Positions 34,875 to 44,066 of a DNA stretch of 64,000 nucleotides are shown piece by piece. The DNA comes from Sphingobacteriales bacterium (GTDB lineage Bacteria > Bacteroidota > Bacteroidia > Chitinophagales > Chitinophagaceae), in contig SEFP01000005.1 in NCBI GenBank assembly GCA_004144185.1, positions 1 through 64,000 of the forward strand, written 5' to 3'. The notes beneath the pieces were generated by a model, which ran no database searches, was not told the origin of the DNA, and saw only the letters and a program-made list of their open reading frames with translations. Position numbers and translations under genes: made by a program. Each line of letters starts with the position of its first letter. The stretch's first letter is position 1.

Positions 34875-36608
34875 ATGGATAAGCAAAAAATAAGTATTGA
34901 TGACCTGTTCCGGCAGCAGCTTTCCGATCGGGAAGAAAGCATGCCGCCCGGTGCATGGTCCCGGATGTCCGAGTTGCTTGATCAGCAGCCTTCACGGGTG
35001 CTGGCCGGCCGCAATCGGGGCAAAGGCGGCATTCTGGTTCTCCTAACGGCCCTGCTGGCACTGGGTGCCGGCGGATACGCGTATCAGACTCACCAGTCGG
35101 AAGCAACCGAAACGGCCACACCGGATACCAACATGCCGCTAACGGCTGCAATCCCGGCAGCACCAGTTGCTGAAAACACTCCGGTTTCTGAATCCTCAAC
35201 TTCCGAAACGGTTGCATCCAATGCACTGCCCAAAGGCTCGCAAACGATGCCTGCCAAAACACCTGCTACACCTGCTGCTTCCGGAAAAACGGCTGTTTCG
35301 GCTGCCCGCTCTTCCGTAGCGGTAGCGTCTACGGTTGCTGTACGGAACGCTCCTACAACTCCGGCGCGCTCACAGCCGCCTGTAGCCCTGACACGGCCAG
35401 CGGCTTCTGCTGGCTCCACATCCAAACCCGCATTAATCACTCCGGTAACGATCACTCCGGTTCCGGCGCTTTCCGAAACAACTCCTGCGGTACAGCCGGT
35501 CGCCCGTGAAAGCGTTCAGATTGACCCACTCAATTGGGTGTCGTTTTCGATTATGTCCGTCTTTCAGGAGCCGGTTGTCCTCGCGATGCATCCTGAACGG
35601 GTGGTTGCATTCCTGCAACAAACGCTTGCACCGTCCGGAAAATCTACTTCCGGAAGTCAGGCTACAGACCTGAATCATTGGTCTGCCAAATCACCAAAAG
35701 GCAGTGCCTCAGAAACACCTGTACCGGCTTCGGTTGCAACGACATCTCCGCTTTCGGTTATCAATCCTGCTCCAAAAGCTTCGGTAGCATCTGCAAGTCC
35801 TGTAGCATCTGCAAGTACGGCTCCGGCGCAGGCTGTTCCGGAAACAACACCGGTTGCTGGCACGCCTGATGCTGCCTTGCAGGCCTCCCGTTTTGTCGGG
35901 GGCGTTCTGGCGGGTATCAACAGTACCCTGAGTGGTGGCTCCGGTGCGCTTCAGGGAATTCAGGCTGGTATCTACGGACTGCTGAAACTGAATGAAACCT
36001 GGTCGCTTGGGGGTGAGCTTCAGTACCTGTATCGCCTCAACAACAGTATGAACTTTAAAGATGACTATTATACAGGCAAGGTTCTCAGCGAAGGCACCCT
36101 CGTCCGCAATGGTCAGACGTATTACCCGGTTCGGTACGATGTCGACTCCATGCTGAGTCGCTACAGCTTTACGTCTTACAGCAGCCTGTCCCTGCCGCTG
36201 TATGTACAATACAACCGGAATCGGCTTTCCCTTTATGGAGGCCTTAACCTGGGCTTTCACTTCCGGCCGAACGTAGCTCGCGTGGATGTAAAAATTGCAA
36301 CGATCAGTCGCTTCGATACGCTGGCGGCCGGCATGCCGATTGTAGCGCCTGCCTCCAGAGCTTCGGATGTCTCTCTCAGCGATTTCGACAGCCGTTTCAG
36401 CGTCGGGTATCTGGCCGGTGCCAAATATCAGATCACGTCTCAGCTGCATCTGGACCTGCGGCTGACCCAGCAGCTCTGGGACCATCTGCGGCAACGGTCC
36501 GTTGGCGCTGCCAAAGTATCGGAAACGTACCTCTACCTGCCAACCATTCAATTGTCGGCCGGGTATCGCTTCCGGAACCCTTCGAAGGCCAAGCCAAAAC
36601 AGCCTTAA
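34875..36608 (+). CDS. Putative dual-membrane-spanning anti-sigma factor with outer-membrane beta-barrel
   Basis: The 577-aa protein has three parts. Residues 1-50 are cytosolic and carry ISIDDLFRQQLSDREE...PPGAWSRMSELLD, a short anti-sigma-like helix motif common in Bacteroidota. Residues 51-70 (GGILVLLTALLALGAGGYAY) form one inner-membrane helix. Residues 71-333 are a low-complexity Ala/Pro/Thr/Ser linker with an in-frame 18-bp tandem repeat (residues about 304-315). Residues 334-577 are an outer-membrane beta-barrel of the porin/PorT type: GIYGLLKLNETWSLGGELQY, LPLYVQYNRNRLSLYGGLNLG and a final strand LPTIQLSAGYRFR. One chain would touch cytoplasm, periplasm and outer membrane. It resembles the Dma proteins of Bacteroides thetaiotaomicron, which couple outer-membrane state to an ECF sigma factor. 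It lies directly after the sigma gene; function is inferred. Confidence 0.8.
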   Translation: MDKQKISIDDLFRQQLSDREESMPPGAWSRMSELLDQQPSRVLAGRNRGKGGILVLLTALLALGAGGYAYQTHQSEATETATPDTNMPLTAAIPAAPVAENTPVSESSTSETVASNALPKGSQTMPAKTPATPAASGKTAVSAARSSVAVASTVAVRNAPTTPARSQPPVALTRPAASAGSTSKPALITPVTITPVPALSETTPAVQPVARESVQIDPLNWVSFSIMSVFQEPVVLAMHPERVVAFLQQTLAPSGKSTSGSQATDLNHWSAKSPKGSASETPVPASVATTSPLSVINPAPKASVASASPVASASTAPAQAVPETTPVAGTPDAALQASRFVGGVLAGINSTLSGGSGALQGIQAGIYGLLKLNETWSLGGELQYLYRLNNSMNFKDDYYTGKVLSEGTLVRNGQTYYPVRYDVDSMLSRYSFTSYSSLSLPLYVQYNRNRLSLYGGLNLGFHFRPNVARVDVKIATISRFDTLAAGMPIVAPASRASDVSLSDFDSRFSVGYLAGAKYQITSQLHLDLRLTQQLWDHLRQRSVGAAKVSETYLYLPTIQLSAGYRFRNPSKAKPKQP

Positions 36609-36636
36609 AAGCGAGGCCTCAGGTCTGAAACGTAAC

Positions 36637-36667
36637 AAGCACCGGTCGCAAGGCCGGTGCTTTTTTT
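36637..36667 (+). terminator. Terminator of the ECF sigma operon
   Basis: Stem AAGCACCGG / CCGGTGCTT with the loop TCGCAAGG and a T7 tract. Confidence 0.93.
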
Positions 36668-36899
36668 AGATCGGTGAATTTCCGGAACCTTCAGTCGTAG
36701 TCAAAACTGTGGTATTTGAGCTTCAACATGCGGAATACCGGGGGAAAATCTGCCTACCAAAAAGTGAGCTTTGGAAATCCTATAGGGCTGCCGAAATGCC
36801 TGAAACCCTTGCTGGTAAAGAGATTTAGGTCTTTGGCACGACCTTTTATTATCCTTAAGGGTAACCCACTTCTATTGAAACTTTTCTAAGCCCTTCGCC

Positions 36900-37103
36900 A
36901 TGATTGCCCCAGCTCTACTAAACCTCGTAAAAACCAGCCTCAAAAGTCTGTACGATATTGACCCGCTGGTAGTAGAACATATGATCTTCAGTGCCCGGAT
37001 GCAGGCATTGGCCGTAGGAAATCGCTCCGCGACCTTGTTGCAGCATGCCCAGCGCGCCGTCCGCGACAACTTCAGTGCCCAGCCGATCGGCTCTTTCGCG
37101 TAG
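36900..37103 (+). CDS. Small hypothetical protein (67 aa)
   Basis: ATG at 36900, TAG at 37101. The predicted product MIAPALLNLVKTSLKSLYDI... is helical and amphipathic with no Cys and no signal peptide. Codon choice, with G or C at most third positions, is like the resident genes, which supports coding. No family is recognised. The spacer before it (36668-36899) contains TTATCCTT, a weak -7 candidate, and no gene. An antisense frame over the same region is less likely. Confidence 0.4.
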   Translation: MIAPALLNLVKTSLKSLYDIDPLVVEHMIFSARMQALAVGNRSATLLQHAQRAVRDNFSAQPIGSFA

Positions 37104-37158
37104 GCATCTGCATCAGTCATAAGTGATGCAGGGTGGGTTACAGCACCAATAATGATTC

Positions 37159-37854
37159 CTAATCGGTCACCAGTTTCTTAACCTCCGGATAGCCCCGGAG
37201 GTTATTCATTTGGCGCAGAATCCAATCCGACCGCCGCTTTACATACGAACTCAACGGCTGTACCGTGTACCGAACTGGGTTAGGGAGCGCCGCAGCAATC
37301 CGGGCCGCCTCGTTTCCGGAAAGCTGACGGGCCAGTTTCCCGAAATAAAGCTGTGATGCGGCTTCGACGCCGTAGATACCGGTGCCCGTCTGCGCCACAT
37401 TCAGGTACACCTCCAGAATCCGTTTCTTCCCCCAGAGGGTCTCGATCAGCCAGGTGTACGGTACCTCCAAAGCTTTACGCACATACCGACTCCAGCCGGT
37501 ACCCTGCCACAAAAAGACATTTTTGGCAACCTGCTGACTGATCGTCGAAGCGGCCGCACCTGCCGGACGGGTTCCGCCTTTTCCGGAACGCTGCCCGTCC
37601 ATGCTTTCCTGAACGGCCTTCCAGTCAAATCCTTTATGATCGGGGAATAACTGATCTTCGGAGGCAATCACCGCCAGCTTCATCTCCGGGGAAATTGCAT
37701 CCCACTTTACGGGCTGGTACTGCACAGACTGACCTTGCAGCCGGTCGGAGAGCTGGGTGAGCGTTACCGGCGGCAGCATCCATTTGCACAGCACCAGATA
37801 GCCCAGCGAAGCCACAAACAGCCAAAGGATAGTCCGGAAAAGCAGGCGAAACAT
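37159..37854 (-). CDS. mtgA: Monofunctional peptidoglycan transglycosylase
   Basis: The 231-aa GT51 enzyme polymerises lipid II into glycan strands. An N-terminal membrane anchor (LLFRTILWLFVASLGYLVLC) precedes the catalytic domain: VIASEDQLFPDHKGFDWKAVQ with the catalytic Glu, AASTISQQVAKNVFLWQGTGWSRYVRK, and KKRILEVYLNVAQTGTGIYGVEAASQLYFGK, with the second conserved Glu in LEVYLN. The length fits MtgA with no transpeptidase domain. It lies downstream of pgk, separated by a terminator. Confidence 0.95.
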   Translation of the reverse strand: MFRLLFRTILWLFVASLGYLVLCKWMLPPVTLTQLSDRLQGQSVQYQPVKWDAISPEMKLAVIASEDQLFPDHKGFDWKAVQESMDGQRSGKGGTRPAGAAASTISQQVAKNVFLWQGTGWSRYVRKALEVPYTWLIETLWGKKRILEVYLNVAQTGTGIYGVEAASQLYFGKLARQLSGNEAARIAAALPNPVRYTVQPLSSYVKRRSDWILRQMNNLRGYPEVKKLVTD

Positions 37855-37941
37855 GGAAGGAAGGGTTCGGAGGACGAAGGTCTAAAACAAAGAAATCTTC
37901 CGGAAGCAACCAGACAGAGGTCGGTTCCGGAACAGATACTA

Positions 37942-37977
37942 ACATCAAAAGGCAGCGGTCAGGCTGCCTTTTGATGT
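37942..37977. terminator. Terminator of pgk
   Basis: A perfect 15-bp stem (ACATCAAAAGGCAGC with its complement) and a 6-nt loop between pgk and mtgA. On the minus strand it ends pgk. Confidence 0.88.
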
Positions 37978-37997
37978 ACGGATTAATGGTATTCTAT

Positions 37998-39200
37998 TTA
38001 CTGGGTGATGGCTTTGATTCCCGGAAGTTCCTTGCCTTCAAAGAATTCCAGCAGCGCACCGCCGCCGGTGCTGACATAGCTCACCTTATCCGCCAGCTTA
38101 AATTTATTAACGGCTGCAACCGAATCGCCGCCGCCGACCAATGAGAAGGCACCGGCTTCAGTAGCTTCTGCGACGGCCTCTGCGATGCACTTGGTGCCGT
38201 TCTGAAACTTATCCATTTCGAATACGCCCATCGGACCGTTCCAAAGAATGGTTTTGGACTGGCTAATCACTTTCCGGAACATATCCGTAGCGAGCGGTCC
38301 GATGTCTAGACCCATCCAGCCTTCCGGAATTTCGGTGTTGCGGGCCGCCGATACGGAAGCGTCATTGGAAAACGCATCGGCAATGATCGAGTCGGAAGGC
38401 AGGTGAATGCAGACGCCTTTCGCTTCTGCTTTCTTCAGCAGATCGCGGGCGGCATCGAGGCGGTCGTCTTCACACAACGACGTACCGATATGGCCGCCCT
38501 GTGCTTTGAAGAACGTATAGGCCATACCGCCGCCGATAATAATGTCGGTAGCGCGCTCCAACAGGTTTTCAATGATCAGGATTTTATCCGACACCTTAGC
38601 GCCGCCGATAATGGCGGTAAACGGCTTCTCGGCACCTTCCATCACCTGACGGGCCGCTTTCACTTCGCCTTCCATGACCGTTCCGAAGGTCTTTTGATCG
38701 GCTCCGAAGTAATCGGCGATCACAGCGGTGGACGCATGGGCGCGGTGGGCGGTACCAAACGCATCATTGACATAGACGTCGCCCAGTTTGGACAGTTTCT
38801 CAGCAAAAGCTGCATCGCCTTTTTCTTCTTCTGTATGGTAGCGCAGGTTTTCCAGCAGCAGTACCTGACCGGGTTTTAAATCGGCCGCTTTGGCAGCAGC
38901 GTCTTCATCGGTGGCAAACAGTACCCCGGTTCCCAGCAGGGTCGACAGATGGGCGGCGACCGGCTTCAGGGAGAAATCGGCCAGGGTTTTCTCAGGGTTC
39001 TTGGCGATGTCTTTATGCGGACGACCCAGGTGGCTCATCAGGATTACGCTGCCGCCATCGTCGAGGATTTTCTGGATCGTAGGCAGTGCGGCCCGGATGC
39101 GGGTGTCATCGGAAATAATACCGTTTTTGAGCGGCGCGTTAAAGTCTACGCGGACTAAGGCTTTACGGCCTGAGAAGTTCTGTTCGGAGAAGGATTTCAT
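37998..39200 (-). CDS. pgk: Phosphoglycerate kinase
   Basis: The 400-aa glycolytic enzyme transfers phosphate from 1,3-bisphosphoglycerate to ADP. Motifs: [14 protein letters not shown] at the N-terminus with the substrate Arg/Asp/Asn, [25 protein letters not shown], the [12 protein letters not shown] hinge, [13 protein letters not shown] and the nucleotide-binding [14 protein letters not shown]. It is of normal length. A -7-like minus-strand TATTTTCG box lies 11 nt before the ATG. Confidence 0.97.
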   Translation of the reverse strand: MKSFSEQNFSGRKALVRVDFNAPLKNGIISDDTRIRAALPTIQKILDDGGSVILMSHLGRPHKDIAKNPEKTLADFSLKPVAAHLSTLLGTGVLFATDEDAAAKAADLKPGQVLLLENLRYHTEEEKGDAAFAEKLSKLGDVYVNDAFGTAHRAHASTAVIADYFGADQKTFGTVMEGEVKAARQVMEGAEKPFTAIIGGAKVSDKILIIENLLERATDIIIGGGMAYTFFKAQGGHIGTSLCEDDRLDAARDLLKKAEAKGVCIHLPSDSIIADAFSNDASVSAARNTEIPEGWMGLDIGPLATDMFRKVISQSKTILWNGPMGVFEMDKFQNGTKCIAEAVAEATEAGAFSLVGGGDSVAAVNKFKLADKVSYVSTGGGALLEFFEGKELPGIKAITQ

Positions 39201-39325
39201 AGGATAAGCAGCGAAAATAGGATCTGGGTTAGGAAGTCGAATAAGTCAGGAAGCAAAAACCGGAAACGGCCCTATGGTTTACTACTTCGTACCTGATACT
39301 TGGTACAAGGTACAGGCTTCACGAA

Positions 39326-40630
39326 TCAGTCTTTCTCAAACCGGATTTCGGCGCCGCCCTGCTCAATAATAAAGGCATTTTCGGCAAGCAGAAACTTTAC
39401 CTTGATCCCGGCCGGGGTGAATTCAAACTGGTCGTTACCGAGAGCAGTCAGCGGAAAAGCACTCTGACCGCTGGCCTGCATATACACATTGCTTCCTTGC
39501 TGCGTCACCGTGATCTTGGCCGGCATCATACCCGTGCTGTAAATGCCTGCATACCCGGCCGGCTGGGTTGTTGCGTTCTTCGCTTTAAATTCCGGAATGG
39601 TAATCTTTTCTCCGTGAGCGGTTGCGAGCAAGGCAATCGCGATGTCGTTCTGCACGAAGTTGAGTCCGTTGGATACGGTGGCGAAAGCGATGTTGCTTTC
39701 CGGAAAATAGCCGCCCATAGAATGGTAGCCGTCGATGCCGCCCGTATGCCCATAGCCTTTTTCCGTGCCGTAGGGAAACGAAACCAGGCCCAGGCCGTAC
39801 CCGTCCTTCATGGTTTTCATCTGCTCCACCGCTGCTGCTGAAATGTAGGTTCCGGAAAGCAGGGCGTCGAAAAAGTGCGTTACATCAGCCGGGGTAGAAA
39901 GAATATTGCCTGCACCCATCGGTACCGACAAATCCGTTGCCTTTTCCGGCGCCCATTTGCCGACCCAGGAATAGGAGGTGTTCTGATTGTGGCCGGTAGC
40001 ATACACACCCGTTTGCTTCAGGCCCAGGGGCTTGGTTAGCTTGGTTTCCAGTACCTGCGCATACGGCATCTTATACACCTTCTCCAGCACCATCGACAGC
40101 AGAATGTACCCGGAGTTGCTATACGAAAACATACTGTCGGCCGGGAAATCGCGACCGCCCGATACGATACGGGCCATCAGCTGGACTTCGGTTTGCGGCT
40201 GGGTATTATAGGTTAGGTACGCCGGGTCGCTGGTCAGGTTGTGAATGCCGCTGCGGTGCCGGAGGGTTTGCTCAATGGTGGCATCAAGTGATGCCGGAAG
40301 TTTCGGAATATACTTGCGCAACGGATCGCTGAGCTTCAGTTTGCCTTCTTCGGCTGCTTTCAGAATCATAGCCGCTGTAAAACTCTTTGAGATCGACCCG
40401 ATCCGGAACAGCGTCTGCGGGGTATTGGGCGTGTGGGTCGTGGTATTGGCCATGCCCACTGCTTTCTGGTAGTACACAGTGCCGTTTTTCGACAGTGCTA
40501 CACTGCCCATAAAGCGGTTGTTATCGGCCAGGGCCTGCAGGTATTTGGAGAGTTGCGCCGTATCGGGCGTTTGCGCTAGCAGTGCAGGTCCGGAAACAGC
40601 CAGCAGCAGCGAAAGAAGAGAGCGTTTCAT
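39326..40630 (-). CDS. Serine hydrolase of the class C beta-lactamase family, exported
   Basis: The 434-aa protein has a signal peptide (MKRSLLSLLLAVSGPALLAQ). The catalytic S-x-x-K is in RIGSISKSFTAAMIL, and the Y-x-N motif is FSYSNSGYI. The third motif lies near GYGHTGGIDGYHS (HTG, equivalent to KTG). The C-terminal 100 residues form a small beta-rich domain, common in Bacteroidota esterase/peptidase-like members. These enzymes are usually periplasmic D-peptidases or esterases rather than antibiotic lactamases. A -7-like minus-strand TACCTTTC ends 7 nt before the ATG. Confidence 0.92.
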   Translation of the reverse strand: MKRSLLSLLLAVSGPALLAQTPDTAQLSKYLQALADNNRFMGSVALSKNGTVYYQKAVGMANTTTHTPNTPQTLFRIGSISKSFTAAMILKAAEEGKLKLSDPLRKYIPKLPASLDATIEQTLRHRSGIHNLTSDPAYLTYNTQPQTEVQLMARIVSGGRDFPADSMFSYSNSGYILLSMVLEKVYKMPYAQVLETKLTKPLGLKQTGVYATGHNQNTSYSWVGKWAPEKATDLSVPMGAGNILSTPADVTHFFDALLSGTYISAAAVEQMKTMKDGYGLGLVSFPYGTEKGYGHTGGIDGYHSMGGYFPESNIAFATVSNGLNFVQNDIAIALLATAHGEKITIPEFKAKNATTQPAGYAGIYSTGMMPAKITVTQQGSNVYMQASGQSAFPLTALGNDQFEFTPAGIKVKFLLAENAFIIEQGGAEIRFEKD

Positions 40631-40775
40631 TGGGTCTGAAAGGTACTGCAGGGGTTCCTTTTAAAAAATGAGTGTGAAAATGAGTGCGAAAAGCGGACCG
40701 GCTCTTTTCCGCACCTCCGGCTCCGGATACTTTTGAGCATTACCCTTAACCGCTTTTTACCCCGCATCGCATCCG

Positions 40776-41426
40776 ATGAATCAAAATCAGCAAAACCGTC
40801 TTTCCATGCACCGCGCCGTTTTGGAGGTGCTTCAGCAGCAACCCACCCGGTGGCAGTCCATCCCGGCCTTCAATCGGGCGGTCACCGCGCTGCAACAAAG
40901 CATTGCCGAACGGGAAGCGATCGGAACGATCCAGGCCAAAGCAACCAAAGGAATTACTGAAGCAACTGAAAACGCCTATAGAAAAGCGATCGATGCTACA
41001 CTGCTGGTCGCTCAGAGCGCGGCTGCATATGCCCTGGAGCAAAACGATCCGGAACTGTACAGCCGCACCAATATGGCCCGTAGTTACCTGACCCGCCTAC
41101 CGGTCAATACCCTGCTCAGTGCGCTGGAGCAGATGGCGAAAGCCATAACCGATCCTCAGCCCGTTCTGGAAAAAGAATATGGATTGACCCGCAATGACGT
41201 TAAGGCGATGAACGATGCGATTGGTGCGGCACGGGCGGCATTGCCCGCCACCCGGACCGAGATCAGTGCCCGCGTCGCGGCCACCGGCAGCGTAAAAGCA
41301 GCAGAAGACCGCGCCCGAAACGCCGTAGAGCGTATCGATCGGTTGATCCTCCGGCTCCGGCAAACGGCCCCCGGCTGGGTCGACACGTATCAGGCCGCAC
41401 GCCGTGTGGTGGATGCCGGGCAGTAA
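40776..41426 (+). CDS. Hypothetical all-helical protein
   Basis: The 216-aa protein is Ala/Arg/Gln-rich, with long amphipathic helices and coiled-coil potential (residues about 40-70 and 150-215), no signal peptide and no Cys. No family is recognised. It lies in an otherwise non-coding stretch and is followed by a 420-bp spacer packed with TCCGGA sites. Codon use is typical of the window. The start at 40776 is the first ATG after the stop at the frame's beginning. Confidence 0.65.
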   Translation: MNQNQQNRLSMHRAVLEVLQQQPTRWQSIPAFNRAVTALQQSIAEREAIGTIQAKATKGITEATENAYRKAIDATLLVAQSAAAYALEQNDPELYSRTNMARSYLTRLPVNTLLSALEQMAKAITDPQPVLEKEYGLTRNDVKAMNDAIGAARAALPATRTEISARVAATGSVKAAEDRARNAVERIDRLILRLRQTAPGWVDTYQAARRVVDAGQ

Positions 41427-41434
41427 GCACCCGG

Positions 41435-41738
41435 TTCCGGAAGGAGACGATACGATTCCGGATGTATGGAACCCCGTATCCAACCTTGATATAGTACGGA
41501 AGTTGCCTATGCAATGCCTGTCCGGACACCATACATAACAATCCGGATTCATTTAATGTCTTCCCGGAGGAGCTAATAGACGCGTATGGGCGAATACAAG
41601 GGGATTCCGGACGCCTGCATCAGAGGTCCGGAACCAGGTAAGGGGATTCCGGATTAACTCATCGTCAGGTTGGGGGCTTTGCGCGTGCATCCGGAATCTG
41701 TTCAGTGGCTTCCAGGCTCCTTTTGAGGCCTATCCGGA
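41435..41738. repeat. Cluster of nine TCCGGA sites in a spacer
   Basis: The hexamer occurs at 41436, 41457, 41521, 41542, 41606, 41627, 41648, 41690 and 41733, with spacings of 21, 64, 21, 64, 21, 21, 42 and 43 bp. It includes one full TTCCGGAA, and the segment AGGGGATTCCGGA occurs twice, 42 bp apart. No gene is seen from 41427 to 41833. Confidence 0.75.
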
Positions 41739-41833
41739 CGCCCTAGCTCCTTTCCTCAGAGCTTTTTTTATGGAAAATAAAGGTTCGGCTTTGATTCGGA
41801 CGTTTCTGTTGAAGCTCCCTGCCTGCCGTGGCT

Positions 41834-41841
41834 TATTTTTG
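41834..41841 (+). promoter_or_regulatory. -7 box of carA, near-leaderless
   Basis: TATTTTTG (perfect TAnnTTTG) ends 5 nt before the ATG at 41847. A TTG lies 22 nt upstream of the box (41809-41811) as a possible -33. Confidence 0.55.
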
Positions 41842-41846
41842 CGCCC

Positions 41847-42950
41847 ATGCAAAACCAAAAGCCGGCTTTTCTGGTGCTCGAAGACGGCACCACACTCGAA
41901 GGCATCTCCTTTGGTGCCACCGGTACCCGCGGAGGCGAAATCTGTTTCAACACCGGCATGACCGGTTATCAGGAAGTGTTTACCGATCCGTCGTATACCG
42001 GTCAGGTGCTGGTGATGAACAATGCGTATGTAGGCAACTACGGCGTCAACGAAAGCGATATTGAAAGCGACACCGTGACCATCTCGGCCTTGGTGTGCAA
42101 GAATATTTCCGACCGGTTCAGCCGCATGACCGCTGCTGAAACGCTGGAGCAGTACCTCATCGCGCATGATGTGGTGGCCATTCACGGCGTAGACACCCGG
42201 GCGCTGGTACAACACATCCGGACCAAAGGCGCGATGAACGGTATTGTGACTACCGAGACGCTCACGGCAGATCAGACCCGCGAAGCGCTGCAAAAAGTGC
42301 CCAAAATGGAAGGCCTCGACCTGGCCAGCAGCGTCGGGACGAAGGAAATCTATTTCTTCGGTACTGAAGACGCGCCCTACCGGGTGGCCGTGCTCGACTT
42401 TGGTGTAAAGCGCAACATCCTGCAATGCCTGACCGACAAGGGCGGGTATCTCAAAGTGTTCCCGGCGGATACGCCTGCTGAAGAGGTGCTGGCGTTTAAC
42501 CCCGACGGCATCTTTGTTTCCAACGGTCCCGGCGACCCGGCGGCTATGGAGATTGCTGCTCAGAAGATTCGCAGTCTGTTGGAAGCCGGCATTCCGCTGT
42601 TCGGCATCTGCCTTGGTCACCAGCTGCTGGCGCGGGCATCCGGCATCAAAACGTACAAAATGCACCACGGGCACCGCGGCCTCAACCACCCGGTTAAAAA
42701 CCTGCAAACCGGTTTGAGTGAGATCACCACGCAGAACCACGGTTTTGTAGTGGATGCTGAAGCCGTAACGGGTTCCGGACATGCAGAAGTCACGCATATC
42801 AATCTGAACGACGGTTCCGTAGAAGGCATTCGTCGGACCGATATCCCGGCGTTTTCAGTTCAGTACCATCCGGAAAGCACGCCGGGTTCGCACGACAGCC
42901 GCTACCTGTTCGACGATTTCTTCGCGCTCATCAAAAACAGCAAGCAGTAA
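41847..42950 (+). CDS. carA: Carbamoyl-phosphate synthase small subunit
   Basis: The 367-aa glutaminase subunit supplies ammonia for carbamoyl phosphate in pyrimidine and arginine synthesis. The N-terminal domain starts with AFLVLEDGTTLEG and contains GGEICFNTGMTGYQEV...DPSYTGQV. The class I amidotransferase domain has FVSNGPGDP, the nucleophile Cys in FGICLGHQLLA, and His/Glu in YHPESTPGSHD. The large subunit carB is not in the window. It is of normal length. Confidence 0.97.
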   Translation: MQNQKPAFLVLEDGTTLEGISFGATGTRGGEICFNTGMTGYQEVFTDPSYTGQVLVMNNAYVGNYGVNESDIESDTVTISALVCKNISDRFSRMTAAETLEQYLIAHDVVAIHGVDTRALVQHIRTKGAMNGIVTTETLTADQTREALQKVPKMEGLDLASSVGTKEIYFFGTEDAPYRVAVLDFGVKRNILQCLTDKGGYLKVFPADTPAEEVLAFNPDGIFVSNGPGDPAAMEIAAQKIRSLLEAGIPLFGICLGHQLLARASGIKTYKMHHGHRGLNHPVKNLQTGLSEITTQNHGFVVDAEAVTGSGHAEVTHINLNDGSVEGIRRTDIPAFSVQYHPESTPGSHDSRYLFDDFFALIKNSKQ

Positions 42951-43008
42951 AAAAGTAGGCACACTTCAGCCATTTATTTATCTATCACTCCTTATTTAGC
43001 AAGAAGCA

Positions 43009-43950
43009 TTGAGCAACATTTTGATTCTCGGCGCCTGCGGGCAAATCGGCGTAGAACTGACGTTGGCCCTGCGCCAGAAATGGGGTGCCGACCACGTGTT
43101 TGCCACCGATCTGGCCGCTGAGCATCCGTTGCTGCAGGGCACCGGGCCTTTTGCCCAGCTCGACGCCACTGATAAGGACGCCATTGGTGCGTTTATCCGG
43201 AAAGAAGGCATCACGCAGGTGTATCTGCTGGCAGCCCTGCTGTCGGCTACGGGTGAGAAAGCCCCGATGAAAGCCTGGGATATCAATATGCGTTCGCTGT
43301 TGCAGGTGCTGGAGCTCGGCGTGGAAGAAAAGCTGGAGAAAATCTTCTGGCCGTCTTCGATTGCCGTTTTTGGTCCGACGACGCCTAAAGTAGATACCCC
43401 GCAGCAAACGGTCGTAGAGCCCACAACCGTTTACGGCATCTCTAAGTATGCCGGTGAACTGTGGTGCCAGTATTATTTTGACCGGTACGGGCTGGATGTC
43501 CGCTCGGTGCGGTATCCGGGACTTATTTCCTGGAAAGGCCAACCGGGTGGGGGCACCACCGATTATGCCGTAGCCATTTACCATGAATCATTGGCTACCG
43601 GAACCTATACCTCATTTCTGGGTGAAGGCACCGTGTTGCCGATGATGTATATGGATGACGCCATCCGGGCTACGCTGGAACTAATGGAGGCACCGGCCGA
43701 GACGCTATCAACGCGTATGGCGTACAACATTGCCGCTATTTCCTTTGCCCCGGAAGAAATCGGGCGTAGCATCCAGGCGCATCTGCCGGAATTTAAACTG
43801 TCGTATGCGCCCGATTCACGTCAGGCGATTGCCGACAGCTGGCCGCAAAGCATCGATGATTCGCTGGCCCGCAAGGACTGGGGCTGGAAACCGCAGTTTG
43901 ACCTCGAAGCGATGACCGCCGATATGTTGAAGAATCTAAAGAACGGATAA
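43009..43950 (+). CDS. SDR-type L-threonine 3-dehydrogenase
   Basis: The start is a TTG at 43009; the Rossmann strand follows immediately (NILILGACGQIGVELTLALR), so no other start fits. The 313-aa extended SDR shows FATDL, LDATDKDAI, the catalytic Y-x-x-x-K in VYGISKYAGELW, and SVRYPGLISWKGQPGGGTTDYAV, which is diagnostic of the UDP-galactose-epimerase-like L-threonine dehydrogenases. It oxidises threonine to 2-amino-3-ketobutyrate with NAD. The partner KBL ligase is not nearby. It is 58 nt after carA on the same strand and is followed by a strong terminator. Confidence 0.87.
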   Translation: MSNILILGACGQIGVELTLALRQKWGADHVFATDLAAEHPLLQGTGPFAQLDATDKDAIGAFIRKEGITQVYLLAALLSATGEKAPMKAWDINMRSLLQVLELGVEEKLEKIFWPSSIAVFGPTTPKVDTPQQTVVEPTTVYGISKYAGELWCQYYFDRYGLDVRSVRYPGLISWKGQPGGGTTDYAVAIYHESLATGTYTSFLGEGTVLPMMYMDDAIRATLELMEAPAETLSTRMAYNIAAISFAPEEIGRSIQAHLPEFKLSYAPDSRQAIADSWPQSIDDSLARKDWGWKPQFDLEAMTADMLKNLKNG

Positions 43951-43999
43951 GCATCTGCGTGGTGTAGGCTTCAACGTCTCGAAGCAGTGTAACCTACTA

Positions 44000-44046
44000 A
44001 AAAAGCGGCGTCCCTGATTTCTAATATCAGGGACGCCGCTTTGCTT
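44000..44046. terminator. Bidirectional terminator
   Basis: A perfect 17-bp stem (AAAGCGGCGTCCCTGAT with its complement) around a 7-nt loop, with A-rich and T-rich flanks. It lies between convergent genes. Confidence 0.94.
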
Positions 44047-44066
44047 TTTAAGATAAATGGGTTGGA

